Part shown: positions 16,978 to 24,260 of the stretch, in pieces | How the letters are laid out: every line of letters starts with the position of its first letter | Numbering within the stretch: position 1 is the first letter of the stretch | Assembly (NCBI RefSeq): GCF_937891315.1 | Contig: NZ_CALAGI010000126.1 | Location: 1-36,232, forward strand | Source of the DNA: an uncultured Amaricoccus sp. | GTDB lineage: Bacteria; Pseudomonadota; Alphaproteobacteria; Rhodobacterales; Rhodobacteraceae | Length of the DNA: 36,232 nt | Direction of reading: 5' to 3' | The notes under the pieces: model-generated | Told to the model about the DNA's origin: nothing | The model's input: the letters and a program-made list of their open reading frames with translations, nothing else | Databases searched by the model: none | Translations under genes and position numbers: made by a program

Positions 16978-17418
16978 TCAGGGATCATCCAGCCGCGGTC
17001 GGGACTCGTCAGCGCCGCGCAGCCCTTCCAGCGCCGCGCGCGCGACGGGCGGAAGCTTCGTCGCCCGGGCATTGGCGCCGATCGCGACCAGCCGAACGGT
17101 CGAGCGGAACAGCGCCGTCCCGTCGCGCCAGACGTCCTGCCCCAGATCGACGCTCGATGCGCCGATCGCCAGCACCCGGGTCGTCACGCGGAGCCGGTCC
17201 TGGAACCGCGCCGGCGCGAGATAGTCGGCCTCGATCCGCCGGACGGCGAAGACCACGCCCAGTTCCTCGCGCAGCGCCCGCTGATCGACGCCGGCCTCGA
17301 TCAGTGCTTCGGTCCGGGCGCGTTCGATGAAACGCAGGTAGTTGGCATAGAACACGATGCCGGCGAGGTCGGTGTCCTCGTAATAGACCCGCAGCCAGAA
17401 GCTCGCCTCGCCGCTCAC
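16978..17418 (-). CDS. ybgC: YbgC/FadM family acyl-CoA thioesterase
   Basis: A 146-residue hot-dog-fold thioesterase. The catalytic signature YYEDTDLAGIVFYANYL contains the family Asp, followed by RFIERARTE. Typical substrates are short to medium acyl-CoAs in the cytosol. YbgC is normally the first gene of the tol-pal cluster, but tolQ is not adjacent here. The family domain starts at WLRVYYEDTD; the best start is GTG at 17418, whose last bases make the stop of the upstream lipoprotein gene (GTGA). Longer in-frame starts would run inside that gene. Intergenic space to fhs is 235 bp. Confidence 0.9.
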   Translation of the reverse strand: MSGEASFWLRVYYEDTDLAGIVFYANYLRFIERARTEALIEAGVDQRALREELGVVFAVRRIEADYLAPARFQDRLRVTTRVLAIGASSVDLGQDVWRDGTALFRSTVRLVAIGANARATKLPPVARAALEGLRGADESRPRLDDP

Positions 17419-17708
17419 GCCGACGGATGGCGCAGGGCGTGCACCCGGGCCTCCCCGTCGACTTCGCAGGCGTGGGTCCGATCGGTGCCCTGCCCGGTAT
17501 CGGTGACCTCGATCACGGTCAGGCCGTCCGGCGCCGTCCCGCCCGGCCGCGTGGTCAGTTCGGCGACCGGGCGCCCGACATGGGCGGCGACGGCGGCGGC
17601 GCAGGCGCCCGCGAGATCGGCCGGCGGCGGCGCGGTCTGCTCGGCGCAACCCGCGAGCAGCGGCGCCAGCGCGGCGGCGCCTCCCAATGTGCCCAGCCAG
17701 CTGGTCAA
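17415..17708 (-). CDS. Small lipoprotein of unknown function (paralogue 1)
   Basis: A 97-residue predicted outer-membrane or periplasmic lipoprotein: signal peptide with lipobox LLAGC (Cys21), then AEQTAPPPADLAG. The mature part has the order PPP ... ACAAAVAAHVG ... Val-rich strand ... HACEVDGEARV, the same layout as the gene just upstream (17766-18062). The two look like diverged tandem duplicates. Gene end overlaps the ybgC start (GTGA), implying coupling. No domain name recognised. Confidence 0.7.
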   Translation of the reverse strand: MTSWLGTLGGAAALAPLLAGCAEQTAPPPADLAGACAAAVAAHVGRPVAELTTRPGGTAPDGLTVIEVTDTGQGTDRTHACEVDGEARVHALRHPSA

Positions 17709-17765
17709 ATCGCGTTCCTGGTTCAGGTCGGCCGGGCGCTGTTTTCCGCGCCCGGCCGCGCCGGG

Positions 17766-18062
17766 TCAGAGTGGCTGAAAGGTCGAAACCGAGAGATCCG
17801 GCTCGACGACGCAGGTGAAGGACTGCTCTCCGACGACGGCGGTATAGATCGTGCCTCCGGTCTTGGTGCTCGCGGTCGGCGAGACGCTGACGACGGCGGC
17901 GTCGAGGCCGGTCGCGGTGGCGGCGGCGGCCGCGCAGGCTTCCTCGGCGGCGGTACGGGTCGGCGCCGGCGGCTCCTCCGGCTTCTTGGCGCAGGCGGCG
18001 ATGCCGAGCGGCAGCGCGAGCGCCGCGCCCATCACGATCCAGCGCGTCGAGATCTTTGTCAT
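17766..18062 (-). CDS. Small lipoprotein of unknown function (paralogue 2)
   Basis: A 98-residue protein with signal peptide and lipobox GIAAC (Cys24), followed by AKKPEEPPAPTRTAAEE. The mature domain has ACAAAAATATGL, a Val-rich strand and FTCVVEPDLSV, matching the neighbour at 17415-17708 in order and spacing of Cys, Gly and Val. Start ATG at 18062 with AGGA just ahead; the open frame to 18158 lacks a signal peptide at its start, so the internal start is preferred. It is 57 bp upstream of the paralogue on the same strand. Function unknown. Confidence 0.7.
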   Translation of the reverse strand: MTKISTRWIVMGAALALPLGIAACAKKPEEPPAPTRTAAEEACAAAAATATGLDAAVVSVSPTASTKTGGTIYTAVVGEQSFTCVVEPDLSVSTFQPL

Positions 18063-18184
18063 TCCTGGGGTCCCCCGTTCCTGTCGACGGCCGCGTCTGA
18101 GCACGTCCGCGTGGCGACCCTGCCCCCGTCGATCCCGGTTGGCAATGACCGAGATCACCGACGGGCGCGCTTCCGCCGGTGCCG

Positions 18185-19225
18185 CTACTTGCCCGGACCG
18201 AAGAGATCGGGCTGTGGCGCGGGGCGCGGCGGCGCCAGGCCGAGATGGGTCCAGGCGCGCGTGGCGAGCATTCGGCCGCGCGGTGTGCGCTGGATCAGGC
18301 CCTGCTGCAGGAGAAAAGGCTCGATGACCTCCTCGATCGCGTCGCGCGCCTCGGACAGCGCGGCGGCGATGGTTTCGACCCCCACCGGCCCCCCGCCGTA
18401 ATGCTCGGCGAGCAGGCCGAGATAGCGCCGGTCCGCGCCATCGAGGCCGAGGTCGTCGACCCCGAGCCGCGACAGCGCCACGTCGGCGATCTCGCGCGTG
18501 ACCCTTCCCTCGCCCTCGACGATGGCGAAATCCACCACCCGGCGCAGCAGGCGCCCGGCGACGCGCGGCGTGCCCCGCGCGCGGCGCGCGATCTCGCGCG
18601 CGCCCTCCGGCGTCGCCTCGGCCCGCAGCAGGCGCGCGGCGCGGGTAACGATCTGGACAAGCTCGTCCACGTCGTAGAATTCGAGCCGCGTCGGGATGCC
18701 GAACCGGTCGCGGAGCGGCGTGGTCAGGAGGCCGAGGCGCGTCGTCGCCCCGACCAGCGTGAAGGGTTGCAGCTCGATCCGCACGGTGCGCGCCGCCGGC
18801 CCCTCGCCGATGACGAGATCGAGCTGGAAATCCTCCAGCGCGGGATAGAGGATCTCCTCGACCACCGGCGACAGGCGGTGGATCTCGTCGATGAAGAGCA
18901 CGTCGCGCGCGTCGAGATTGGTCAGGATCGCCGCGAGATCGCCTGCCTTGGCCAGCACCGGCCCGGAGGTCATGCGGAAATTCACCCCGAGCTCGCGCGC
19001 CACGATCTGGGCGAGCGTGGTCTTGCCGAGGCCGGGCGGCCCGAAGAACAGGGTATGGTCCATCGCCTGCCCCCGCCGGCGGGCGCTCTCGATGAAGACC
19101 GCGAGATTTGCCCGCGCCGCCCGCTGGCCGACGAATTCCGCCAGTGTCTGGGGACGGAGCGCGCGGTCGAGATCCTCAGGCAGGGGATCGGGGCGCAGCG
19201 TGGGGTCCGGCTCGGAAACGGGCAT
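18185..19225 (-). CDS. ruvB: Holliday junction branch migration DNA helicase RuvB
   Basis: A 346-residue hexameric AAA+ motor that drives branch migration of Holliday junctions together with RuvA. Walker A is GPPGLGKTT at residues 62-70, Walker B/DExH-like is LFIDEIHRL, sensor 1 is LVGATTRLG and the arginine finger region is PLRDRFG. The C-terminal winged helix ends LIQRTPRGRML. Start is 4 bp from the ruvA stop. The tail (TRAWTHLGLAPPRPAPQPDLFG) is normal for alphaproteobacteria. The gene closes the ruvCAB operon. Confidence 0.97.
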   Translation of the reverse strand: MPVSEPDPTLRPDPLPEDLDRALRPQTLAEFVGQRAARANLAVFIESARRRGQAMDHTLFFGPPGLGKTTLAQIVARELGVNFRMTSGPVLAKAGDLAAILTNLDARDVLFIDEIHRLSPVVEEILYPALEDFQLDLVIGEGPAARTVRIELQPFTLVGATTRLGLLTTPLRDRFGIPTRLEFYDVDELVQIVTRAARLLRAEATPEGAREIARRARGTPRVAGRLLRRVVDFAIVEGEGRVTREIADVALSRLGVDDLGLDGADRRYLGLLAEHYGGGPVGVETIAAALSEARDAIEEVIEPFLLQQGLIQRTPRGRMLATRAWTHLGLAPPRPAPQPDLFGPGK

Positions 19226-19228
19226 GCT

Positions 19229-19876
19229 CTATCCCTTGGGCGCCAGGCGGCGCAGCGCCTCGCGGATCAGCGTCGAGGCCTCGAGCCCCGGCGCTTCCGC
19301 CTCGGCCACCGCCGCCGCCGCCTCGCCCGGAGCGTAGCCGAGATTGACCAGCGCCGACAACGCGTCCGCCCGCGCCGCGGCGCCCTCGTCCGCGCGCGGC
19401 GGCGGGGAAGCGGCGGAACCGGCGAGGGCGCCCGGCGTGGCGGCGCGAGCACCGGCCGCGCCCATCGCCATCACCGCCGGCGCCTTGGCGCGCAGCTCCA
19501 GCACCAGACGCTGGGCGATCTTCGGCCCGACGCCCGGCGCCGCCCGGATCGCGGTCGCGTCGCCGAGCGACAACGCCCGCGACAGCCCCTCGGTGCCGAG
19601 CGTGCCGAGGATCGCCAGCGCCGCCTTGGCGCCGACCCCCTGCACCGACACGAGGAGCCGGTGCCATTCCCGCTCGACCAGCGTGAAGAAGCCGATCAGC
19701 TGCAGCAGATCCTCGCGCACCACGAGCTCGGTATAGAGTGCGACCGGCTCGCCCGGCGCCGGCATCCGGGCCAGCGCGCGGTCGGAACAATAGACGAGAT
19801 AACCGACGCCTCCGGTGTCGATCAGCACGTGATCCGGGCCGACATAGTCGATCCGGCCGCTGACCTTGCCGATCAC
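19229..19876 (-). CDS. ruvA: Holliday junction branch migration protein RuvA
   Basis: A 215-residue DNA-binding protein that holds the four-way junction as a tetramer and recruits RuvB. The N-terminal OB fold (MIGKVSGRIDYVGPDHVLID) is followed by two helix-hairpin-helix motifs (LLVSVQGVGAKAALAIL and IRAAPGVGPKIAQRLVLEL). An Ala/Gly-rich flexible linker (about residues 140-170) leads to the small C-terminal domain that binds RuvB. The start overlaps ruvC by ATGA. The linker is longer and more Ala-rich than in Escherichia coli, probably of little consequence. Confidence 0.96.
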   Translation of the reverse strand: MIGKVSGRIDYVGPDHVLIDTGGVGYLVYCSDRALARMPAPGEPVALYTELVVREDLLQLIGFFTLVEREWHRLLVSVQGVGAKAALAILGTLGTEGLSRALSLGDATAIRAAPGVGPKIAQRLVLELRAKAPAVMAMGAAGARAATPGALAGSAASPPPRADEGAAARADALSALVNLGYAPGEAAAAVAEAEAPGLEASTLIREALRRLAPKG

Positions 19877-20385
19877 GCGCCTGCCTCCGCCCGGTCGATC
19901 GCCGCGCCGAGCCGGCTCGCGAAGCGTGCGTGATGCGCATGGCAGAGCGCGATCGCCAGCGCGTCGGTCGCGTCCATCCCGGCGAGCGCCACGCCCGGCA
20001 GCTGCAGCCGGACCATATGCTCGACCTGCCGCTTCTCGGCGTGGCCGACGCCGACCACCACCTTCTTGACCGCGTTCGGCGCGTATTCGGCGACGGCGAG
20101 CCCGAAGAGCGCCGGAACAAGCAGCGCGATGCCGCGGGCCTGGCCGAGTTTCAGCGTACCGGCGGCGTCCTTGTTGACGAAGGTCTGTTCCACGGCGGCG
20201 GTGTCTGGCCGCCAGTGTCCGAGCACCAGCGTCAACTGGTCATGCAGGCTGCGCAGACGCGCGGCGAGCTCGATCCCCTCGGACTGGCAGACGCCGTTCG
20301 CCACATGACGCAGGCGCGTGCCCTCGACATCGACGATCCCCCAGCCGGTGCGGCGCAGGCCGGGGTCGATCCCTATGACGCGCAT
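19873..20385 (-). CDS. ruvC: Crossover junction endodeoxyribonuclease RuvC
   Basis: A 170-residue Holliday junction resolvase that makes paired nicks. The RNase H-like active site acids are visible: Asp7 (GIDPGL), Glu66 (VEQTFV), Asp138 and Asp141 (MDATDAL). Start ATG at 20385; an in-frame ATG ten codons earlier (20415) is possible but RuvC proteins start MRVIGIDPG. It is first of ruvCAB, with ATGA overlap into ruvA. A near-consensus LexA box lies 37-51 bp upstream, so damage induction is likely. Confidence 0.96.
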   Translation of the reverse strand: MRVIGIDPGLRRTGWGIVDVEGTRLRHVANGVCQSEGIELAARLRSLHDQLTLVLGHWRPDTAAVEQTFVNKDAAGTLKLGQARGIALLVPALFGLAVAEYAPNAVKKVVVGVGHAEKRQVEHMVRLQLPGVALAGMDATDALAIALCHAHHARFASRLGAAIDRAEAGA

Positions 20386-20421
20386 TGGCGTCCCTTCCGC
20401 TCTTGCCTCGGACACCTCCTA

Positions 20422-20436
20422 GCACGAAGCGCGAAC
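20422..20436 (-). promoter_or_regulatory. Candidate LexA (SOS) box upstream of ruvCAB
   Basis: Read on the ruvC strand the sequence is GTTC-N7-GTGC, one base off the alphaproteobacterial LexA consensus GTTC-N7-GTTC. It lies 37-51 bp ahead of the ruvC start, where a repressor would block transcription. Position, spacing and the identity of the downstream genes agree with SOS control. One mismatch in the second half-site keeps the call tentative. Confidence 0.5.
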
Positions 20437-20553
20437 ATTCGCAAAGGCCTTCGATTCTCCGCGTTGCAACTCGCCGCGATAGCCGCTGGAAAATCCTTAA
20501 CAAACGCCTACAGGCTCCGCGGCCATTGCATAGCTGGGATGCAGAACTGGCGA

Positions 20554-20582
20554 TTGTTTGCGCAGTTTGAAAACTCTATCTA
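20554..20582 (+). promoter_or_regulatory. Candidate sigma-70 promoter of the DUF1127 gene
   Basis: TTGTTT, a 17-bp spacer and TATCTA resemble -35 and -10 boxes with correct spacing. The transcript would start about 40 bp ahead of the DUF1127 gene's ATG. Confidence 0.45.
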
Positions 20583-20630
20583 GGGGGTGTTCCGGGCGGT
20601 CTATCGCCGTGCTCGGGGAAGGAAAAGAAA

Positions 20631-20849
20631 ATGTCGATCTACGAAACAAACCATGTGGTCCCGCTGGGATCGATCACCACGCTCCGCGTCGTAAACGCGT
20701 TCGAGCGCATGACCAACCTGTATCGCAGCTGGCGCGACGCCCGCGTCACCGGCGCGCAGCTTCGCAAGCTGTCGGACCTGCAGCTCGCGGACATCGGTCT
20801 GACCCGCGGCGAGATCGAGGATCTCGCGGAGTCGTTCGTCCGTCGCTGA
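20631..20849 (+). CDS. DUF1127 domain-containing small protein
   Basis: A 72-residue protein whose C-terminal half is the DUF1127 (YjiS-like) motif: YRSWRDARVTGAQLRKLSDLQL followed by DIGLTRGEIE. Such Arg-rich small proteins are common in alphaproteobacteria, some bind RNA and affect phosphate, motility or stress responses, but no role can be fixed here. AAGGA precedes the ATG. It is monocistronic, with a promoter-like sequence upstream and a hairpin plus T-run terminator 20 bp after the stop. Confidence 0.9.
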   Translation: MSIYETNHVVPLGSITTLRVVNAFERMTNLYRSWRDARVTGAQLRKLSDLQLADIGLTRGEIEDLAESFVRR

Positions 20850-20869
20850 GGCCGGTTCGAGCTTCGCCC

Positions 20870-20897
20870 AACGGCCGTCCCCCGGGGCGGCCGTTTT
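20870..20897 (+). terminator. Rho-independent terminator after DUF1127 gene
   Basis: An 8-bp stem AACGGCCG/CGGCCGTT with a 10-nt loop is followed by TTTT, 20 bp after the stop codon. It stands between this gene and the convergent prmA. Confidence 0.75.
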
Positions 20898-20913
20898 CGT
20901 TCGTACCACCGTC

Positions 20914-21777
20914 TCAGTTTCGGCGCAGGACCAGCGTCGTCCATTCGCCGATCGGCACCCGGTCGATCCGCGCATAGCCCCAGCCGCGATAGACCGCGAG
21001 CACAGCGGGCGCCTGCCGGGTCAGCAGGCCGGACAGGATCGCGACGCCGCCGGCGGTCTGGTGCGACGCCATTTCAGGCGCCAACCGTTTCAGCGGCCCG
21101 GCGAGGATATTGGCGAAGACGAGGTCGTAGGGTGCACGCCGCCGGAGGATGGGATGGCGGAATCCGGCGGCCGTGACGCAGGCGATCCGCCCGGCGAAGC
21201 CGTTCGCCGCCACGTTTTCCCGCGCCGTCGCCGTCGCCACCGGGTCGATGTCTCCGGCCACCGCGCGCGCCGGCCAGATCGCCGCCGCCGCCATGGCGAG
21301 CACGCCGGTGCCGCCGCCGATATCGGCGACGCGCCGCGCGATCAGGCCACTGCGCGCCAGCCGGTCGAGCGCGGTCAGACAGCCTTGCGTCGAGGCGTGA
21401 TGGCCGGTGCCGAAGGCCTGCGCCGCCTCGATCTCGAGCCCGACCAGATGCGAAGGGATCCGGTCGCGGTCATGGCCGCCATAGACCACGAAGCGACCGG
21501 CGGCGACGGGCGTCAGCTCGGCCCGCACCTGGGCGACCCAGTCCCGATCCTCGACCTTCGTCACCCGGAACTCGGGCGCGCCATGCACCAGTGCGAGCAG
21601 CGCGAGGCCGCCGGCGTCCGGCCGGCCGTCGAAATGAGCCCCGACGTCCCAGAGACCGGAGGCGTCGTCATGGTCGTGAACCTCGGTCACCAACGGATCG
21701 AGGCGCTCCAGCGCCTCGGCCAGATCCCGGGCGGCGGCCTCTCCCGCGAGCGCGGTGGTGGCGTGATAGAGCGTCAT
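20914..21777 (-). CDS. prmA: Ribosomal protein L11 methyltransferase
   Basis: A 287-residue SAM-dependent methyltransferase that trimethylates ribosomal protein L11. An N-terminal substrate-recognition domain (~1-90) is followed by the Rossmann methyltransferase domain: motif EAAQAFGTGHHAST at ~117-130, SAM loop ADIGGGTGVL at 151-160 and FANILAGPL with Asn223. In most PrmA the SAM loop reads DLGCGTG; here the Cys is Gly, and the preceding motif has HHAS for the common THPT. Both changes look tolerable. Convergent to the DUF1127 gene; msrA lies 119 bp upstream behind a strong terminator. Confidence 0.92.
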   Translation of the reverse strand: MTLYHATTALAGEAAARDLAEALERLDPLVTEVHDHDDASGLWDVGAHFDGRPDAGGLALLALVHGAPEFRVTKVEDRDWVAQVRAELTPVAAGRFVVYGGHDRDRIPSHLVGLEIEAAQAFGTGHHASTQGCLTALDRLARSGLIARRVADIGGGTGVLAMAAAAIWPARAVAGDIDPVATATARENVAANGFAGRIACVTAAGFRHPILRRRAPYDLVFANILAGPLKRLAPEMASHQTAGGVAILSGLLTRQAPAVLAVYRGWGYARIDRVPIGEWTTLVLRRN

Positions 21778-21857
21778 GGCGGTCCCCGGGAAATCGCGAC
21801 CGCCTGCGCCTAGGCGCCCCTTTGCGCGGCGTCAAGGGTCGCGGGCAATGGTCGGAA

Positions 21858-21890
21858 GCGGGAGAGGACGCCAACGGCGCCCTCTCCCGC
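21858..21890 (-). terminator. Terminator downstream of msrA
   Basis: A 15-bp stem with one mismatch and a 3-nt AAC loop (arms 21858-21872 and 21876-21890) lies 6 bp after the msrA stop. On the plus strand it is followed by TTTCATT, on the minus strand only by TTCC, so the fold is strong but the T-run on the msrA side is weak. Confidence 0.6.
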
Positions 21891-21896
21891 TTTCAT

Positions 21897-22544
21897 TCAG
21901 GCTTCGAGGCCGATGGGGCACGTCACCCCGGTGCCGCCGAGGCCGCAATAGCCGCCGGGGTTCTTCGCCAGATACTGCTGGTGATAATCCTCGGCATAAT
22001 AGAACGGCGGCGCGGGCAGGATCTCGGTGGTGATCGGGCCGTAGCCCTTCGCAGCCAGCCGCTGCTGGAACAGTGCCTGACTGGCGCGGGCGGCCTCGGC
22101 CTGGGACGCGTCGAACGTATAGACACCGGAGCGGTATTGCGTGCCGCGGTCGTTGCCCTGGCGCATGCCTTGCGTCGGGTCGTGGCCCTCCCAGAAGGCG
22201 CGGAGCAGATCGCCATAGCCGATCTTCGAGGGATCGTAGGTGACGAGCACCACCTCGTTATGGCCGGTGCGGCCGGAACAGACCTCCTGATAGGTCGGGT
22301 TCGGCGTCTCGCCGGCGGCGTAGCCGGCGGCGGTGACCCAGACGCCGGGCAATTGCCAGAACTTGCGCTCCACGCCCCAGAAACAGCCCATGCCGAAGAG
22401 CGCCTGGGCCATGCCCTCGGGCACCCCCTTCAACGGACGGCCGTTCACGAAATGCGTCGTCGCGGTGGGGATCGGGTCGGGGCGACCCGGCAGCGCGGCG
22501 CCGGGGGTGGGCTTTTCCGTGGACTTCGTCAGGCCGAACAGCAT
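21897..22544 (-). CDS. msrA: Peptide-methionine (S)-S-oxide reductase MsrA
   Basis: A 215-residue repair enzyme that reduces S-sulfoxides of methionine in oxidised proteins. The active-site motif GMGCFWG has Cys54 as nucleophile; the family segments GYAAGETPNPTYQEVCSGRTGHNEVV (key: YAxGxxxNPxYxxVCxGxTGHxE) and DRGTQYRSGVY follow. Two Cys near the C-terminus (GGYCGLGG, VTCPIG) can act as resolving cysteines. The N-terminal ~44 residues match the usual short leader with HFVNGRPL. Start is backed by AAGGA. It lies 62 bp downstream of hss on the same strand. Confidence 0.95.
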   Translation of the reverse strand: MLFGLTKSTEKPTPGAALPGRPDPIPTATTHFVNGRPLKGVPEGMAQALFGMGCFWGVERKFWQLPGVWVTAAGYAAGETPNPTYQEVCSGRTGHNEVVLVTYDPSKIGYGDLLRAFWEGHDPTQGMRQGNDRGTQYRSGVYTFDASQAEAARASQALFQQRLAAKGYGPITTEILPAPPFYYAEDYHQQYLAKNPGGYCGLGGTGVTCPIGLEA

Positions 22545-22606
22545 GCCATGTCCTTTCGCGGTTCTCTCGAACCCCGATGTATGCCGCGCGAGGCCGATTT
22601 CCAAGA

Positions 22607-24037
22607 TCAGGTCGCCAGCACGTTCTGGAACTGCCAGGGGTCGGTCTCGTCGATCTCCTCGGCGAACTGCCGCCAGCGGGTCGAGATCGGCGTCCAGTCG
22701 GTGTAATGCGCCTCGACCCGGCCGAGATAGGGCCGCTGGATCTCGAGGCAGCGCGCATGGTCCATCTCGTCGGTCTCGACGATGCCGGCGCGCGGATTCT
22801 CCAGCGCCCAGACCATGCCGGCCAGCACCGCGCTCGTCACCTGCAGGCCGGTGGCGTTCTGGAACGGCGCCAGCGCGCGCGTCTCCTCGATCGACAGGCG
22901 CGAGCCGTACCAGAGCGCGTTGCGGGCATGGCCATAGACCAGCACCCCGAGATCGTCGCTGCCGGTCAGGATCTCGTTCTCGTCGAGGATCTGCTGCTTT
23001 GGCTGGATCACCCCGGAGCCGAAGGTCTCGTGCAAGGAGAGGATCGCCTGGTTGCAGGGGTGATAGGCATAGTGGCAGGTCGGGCGGAACTCCGGCGCGT
23101 CGCCCTGCCCCACGGTGTAATAGTCGGCGATCGAGATCGCCTCGTTGTGGGTGACGAGAAAGCCGTATTGCGCGCCGACGGTCGGGCACCAGGTATGGAC
23201 CTTGGTCAGCGCGCCGGGCGTGTCGAGCCAGATCGAGGCGCGGGAACCGTAGGCGTGGCGATGGCCATTCGGCGGGAACCAGCGCTCGTGACTGCCCCAG
23301 CCGAGTTCCGCCGGCTGAAAGCTCTCGGAGAGAAAGCCGTCGACCGACCAGGTGTTGACGAAGGTATTGACCGGCTTCGCATCCTGCCGCGCCTGAGTGT
23401 CGCGCTCGGCGATATGCACGCCCTTGACCCCGAGGTCGCGCATCAGGGCCGCCCAGCCGGCGCGGTCGCGCGGCGTGGCGCGCGCGGCGCCGACCTTGGT
23501 GTCCGCCGCGATGCGCAGCAGCGCCTCCTTCAGCAGCCAGGACACCATGCCGGGATTGGCGCCGCAGCAGGAAACCGCCGTAGGCCCCTCGGAATGGGCG
23601 CGCTTCTCGGCCAGCAGCTTCTCGCGCAGGGCGTAGTTGGTGCGGTCGGCCGGATCGCTGCTCGAATCGAAATAGAAGCCCGGCCAGGGTTCGTTCACCG
23701 TGTCGATATAGAGCACGTCGAGATCGCGGCAGACCCGCATGATGTCGATCGATCCGGTATCGACCGAGAGATTGACGCAGAAGCCCCGCCGCCCGGCGAA
23801 GAGACCCGACAGGACCTCCCGATGGTTCTCGGGCGTCAGGGCAGCGCGGACATGATCGACCCCGCGCTGCTCCAGGAACACCGCATGCTCGTCCGACGGC
23901 TCGATCACATGCACGTCGCGGGGATCGAAGATGAAATGCCGCTCGATCAGCGGCAGCGTGCCGCGGCCGATCGAGCCGAAGCCGATCATCACGATCGGCC
24001 CGTCGATCCGGCCGAACTTGGCGTTGGGATGGGTCAT
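22607..24037 (-). CDS. hss: Homospermidine synthase
   Basis: A 476-residue NAD-dependent enzyme that makes sym-homospermidine from two putrescines or from putrescine plus spermidine, a typical polyamine of alphaproteobacteria. The Rossmann loop GFGSIGRGTLPLIERH is at residues ~19-34; HPCNQAILSLHETFGSG (short form: NQAIxSL) and later TGLQVTSAV are in the family's C-terminal domain. Start ATG at 24037 has GAGGAG about 8 nt upstream; the open frame to 24277 is too basic to be real. It diverges from the LuxR gene with 223 bp between starts. Confidence 0.93.
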   Translation of the reverse strand: MTHPNAKFGRIDGPIVMIGFGSIGRGTLPLIERHFIFDPRDVHVIEPSDEHAVFLEQRGVDHVRAALTPENHREVLSGLFAGRRGFCVNLSVDTGSIDIMRVCRDLDVLYIDTVNEPWPGFYFDSSSDPADRTNYALREKLLAEKRAHSEGPTAVSCCGANPGMVSWLLKEALLRIAADTKVGAARATPRDRAGWAALMRDLGVKGVHIAERDTQARQDAKPVNTFVNTWSVDGFLSESFQPAELGWGSHERWFPPNGHRHAYGSRASIWLDTPGALTKVHTWCPTVGAQYGFLVTHNEAISIADYYTVGQGDAPEFRPTCHYAYHPCNQAILSLHETFGSGVIQPKQQILDENEILTGSDDLGVLVYGHARNALWYGSRLSIEETRALAPFQNATGLQVTSAVLAGMVWALENPRAGIVETDEMDHARCLEIQRPYLGRVEAHYTDWTPISTRWRQFAEEIDETDPWQFQNVLAT

Positions 24038-24260
24038 GCAACGGCTCCTCGGGCTCGCCTCGCGCCGGCCCGATGCCGCGCGGGCGCCAGCATAGCGAAG
24101 CGCGCGGCGGCGCCAAGATGCCGCCGCGCCAGGTTCCGGGGGAGAGGCGGGCCGTCGCCGCCCGCCGGGTGTGCTTGCGCGGCCCGCGCGGCGCCGATAG
24201 CGTGATCGCATTATTCTGGGCGCTCGCCGTCCGCGCGCGCCGGTTCCATTTTGATTGGAG

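Noticed and set aside
18179..19933. 584-codon plus-strand frame opposite ruvB and ruvA
   Set aside because: Spans two real genes on the other strand and is Arg/Gln-rich without domains.
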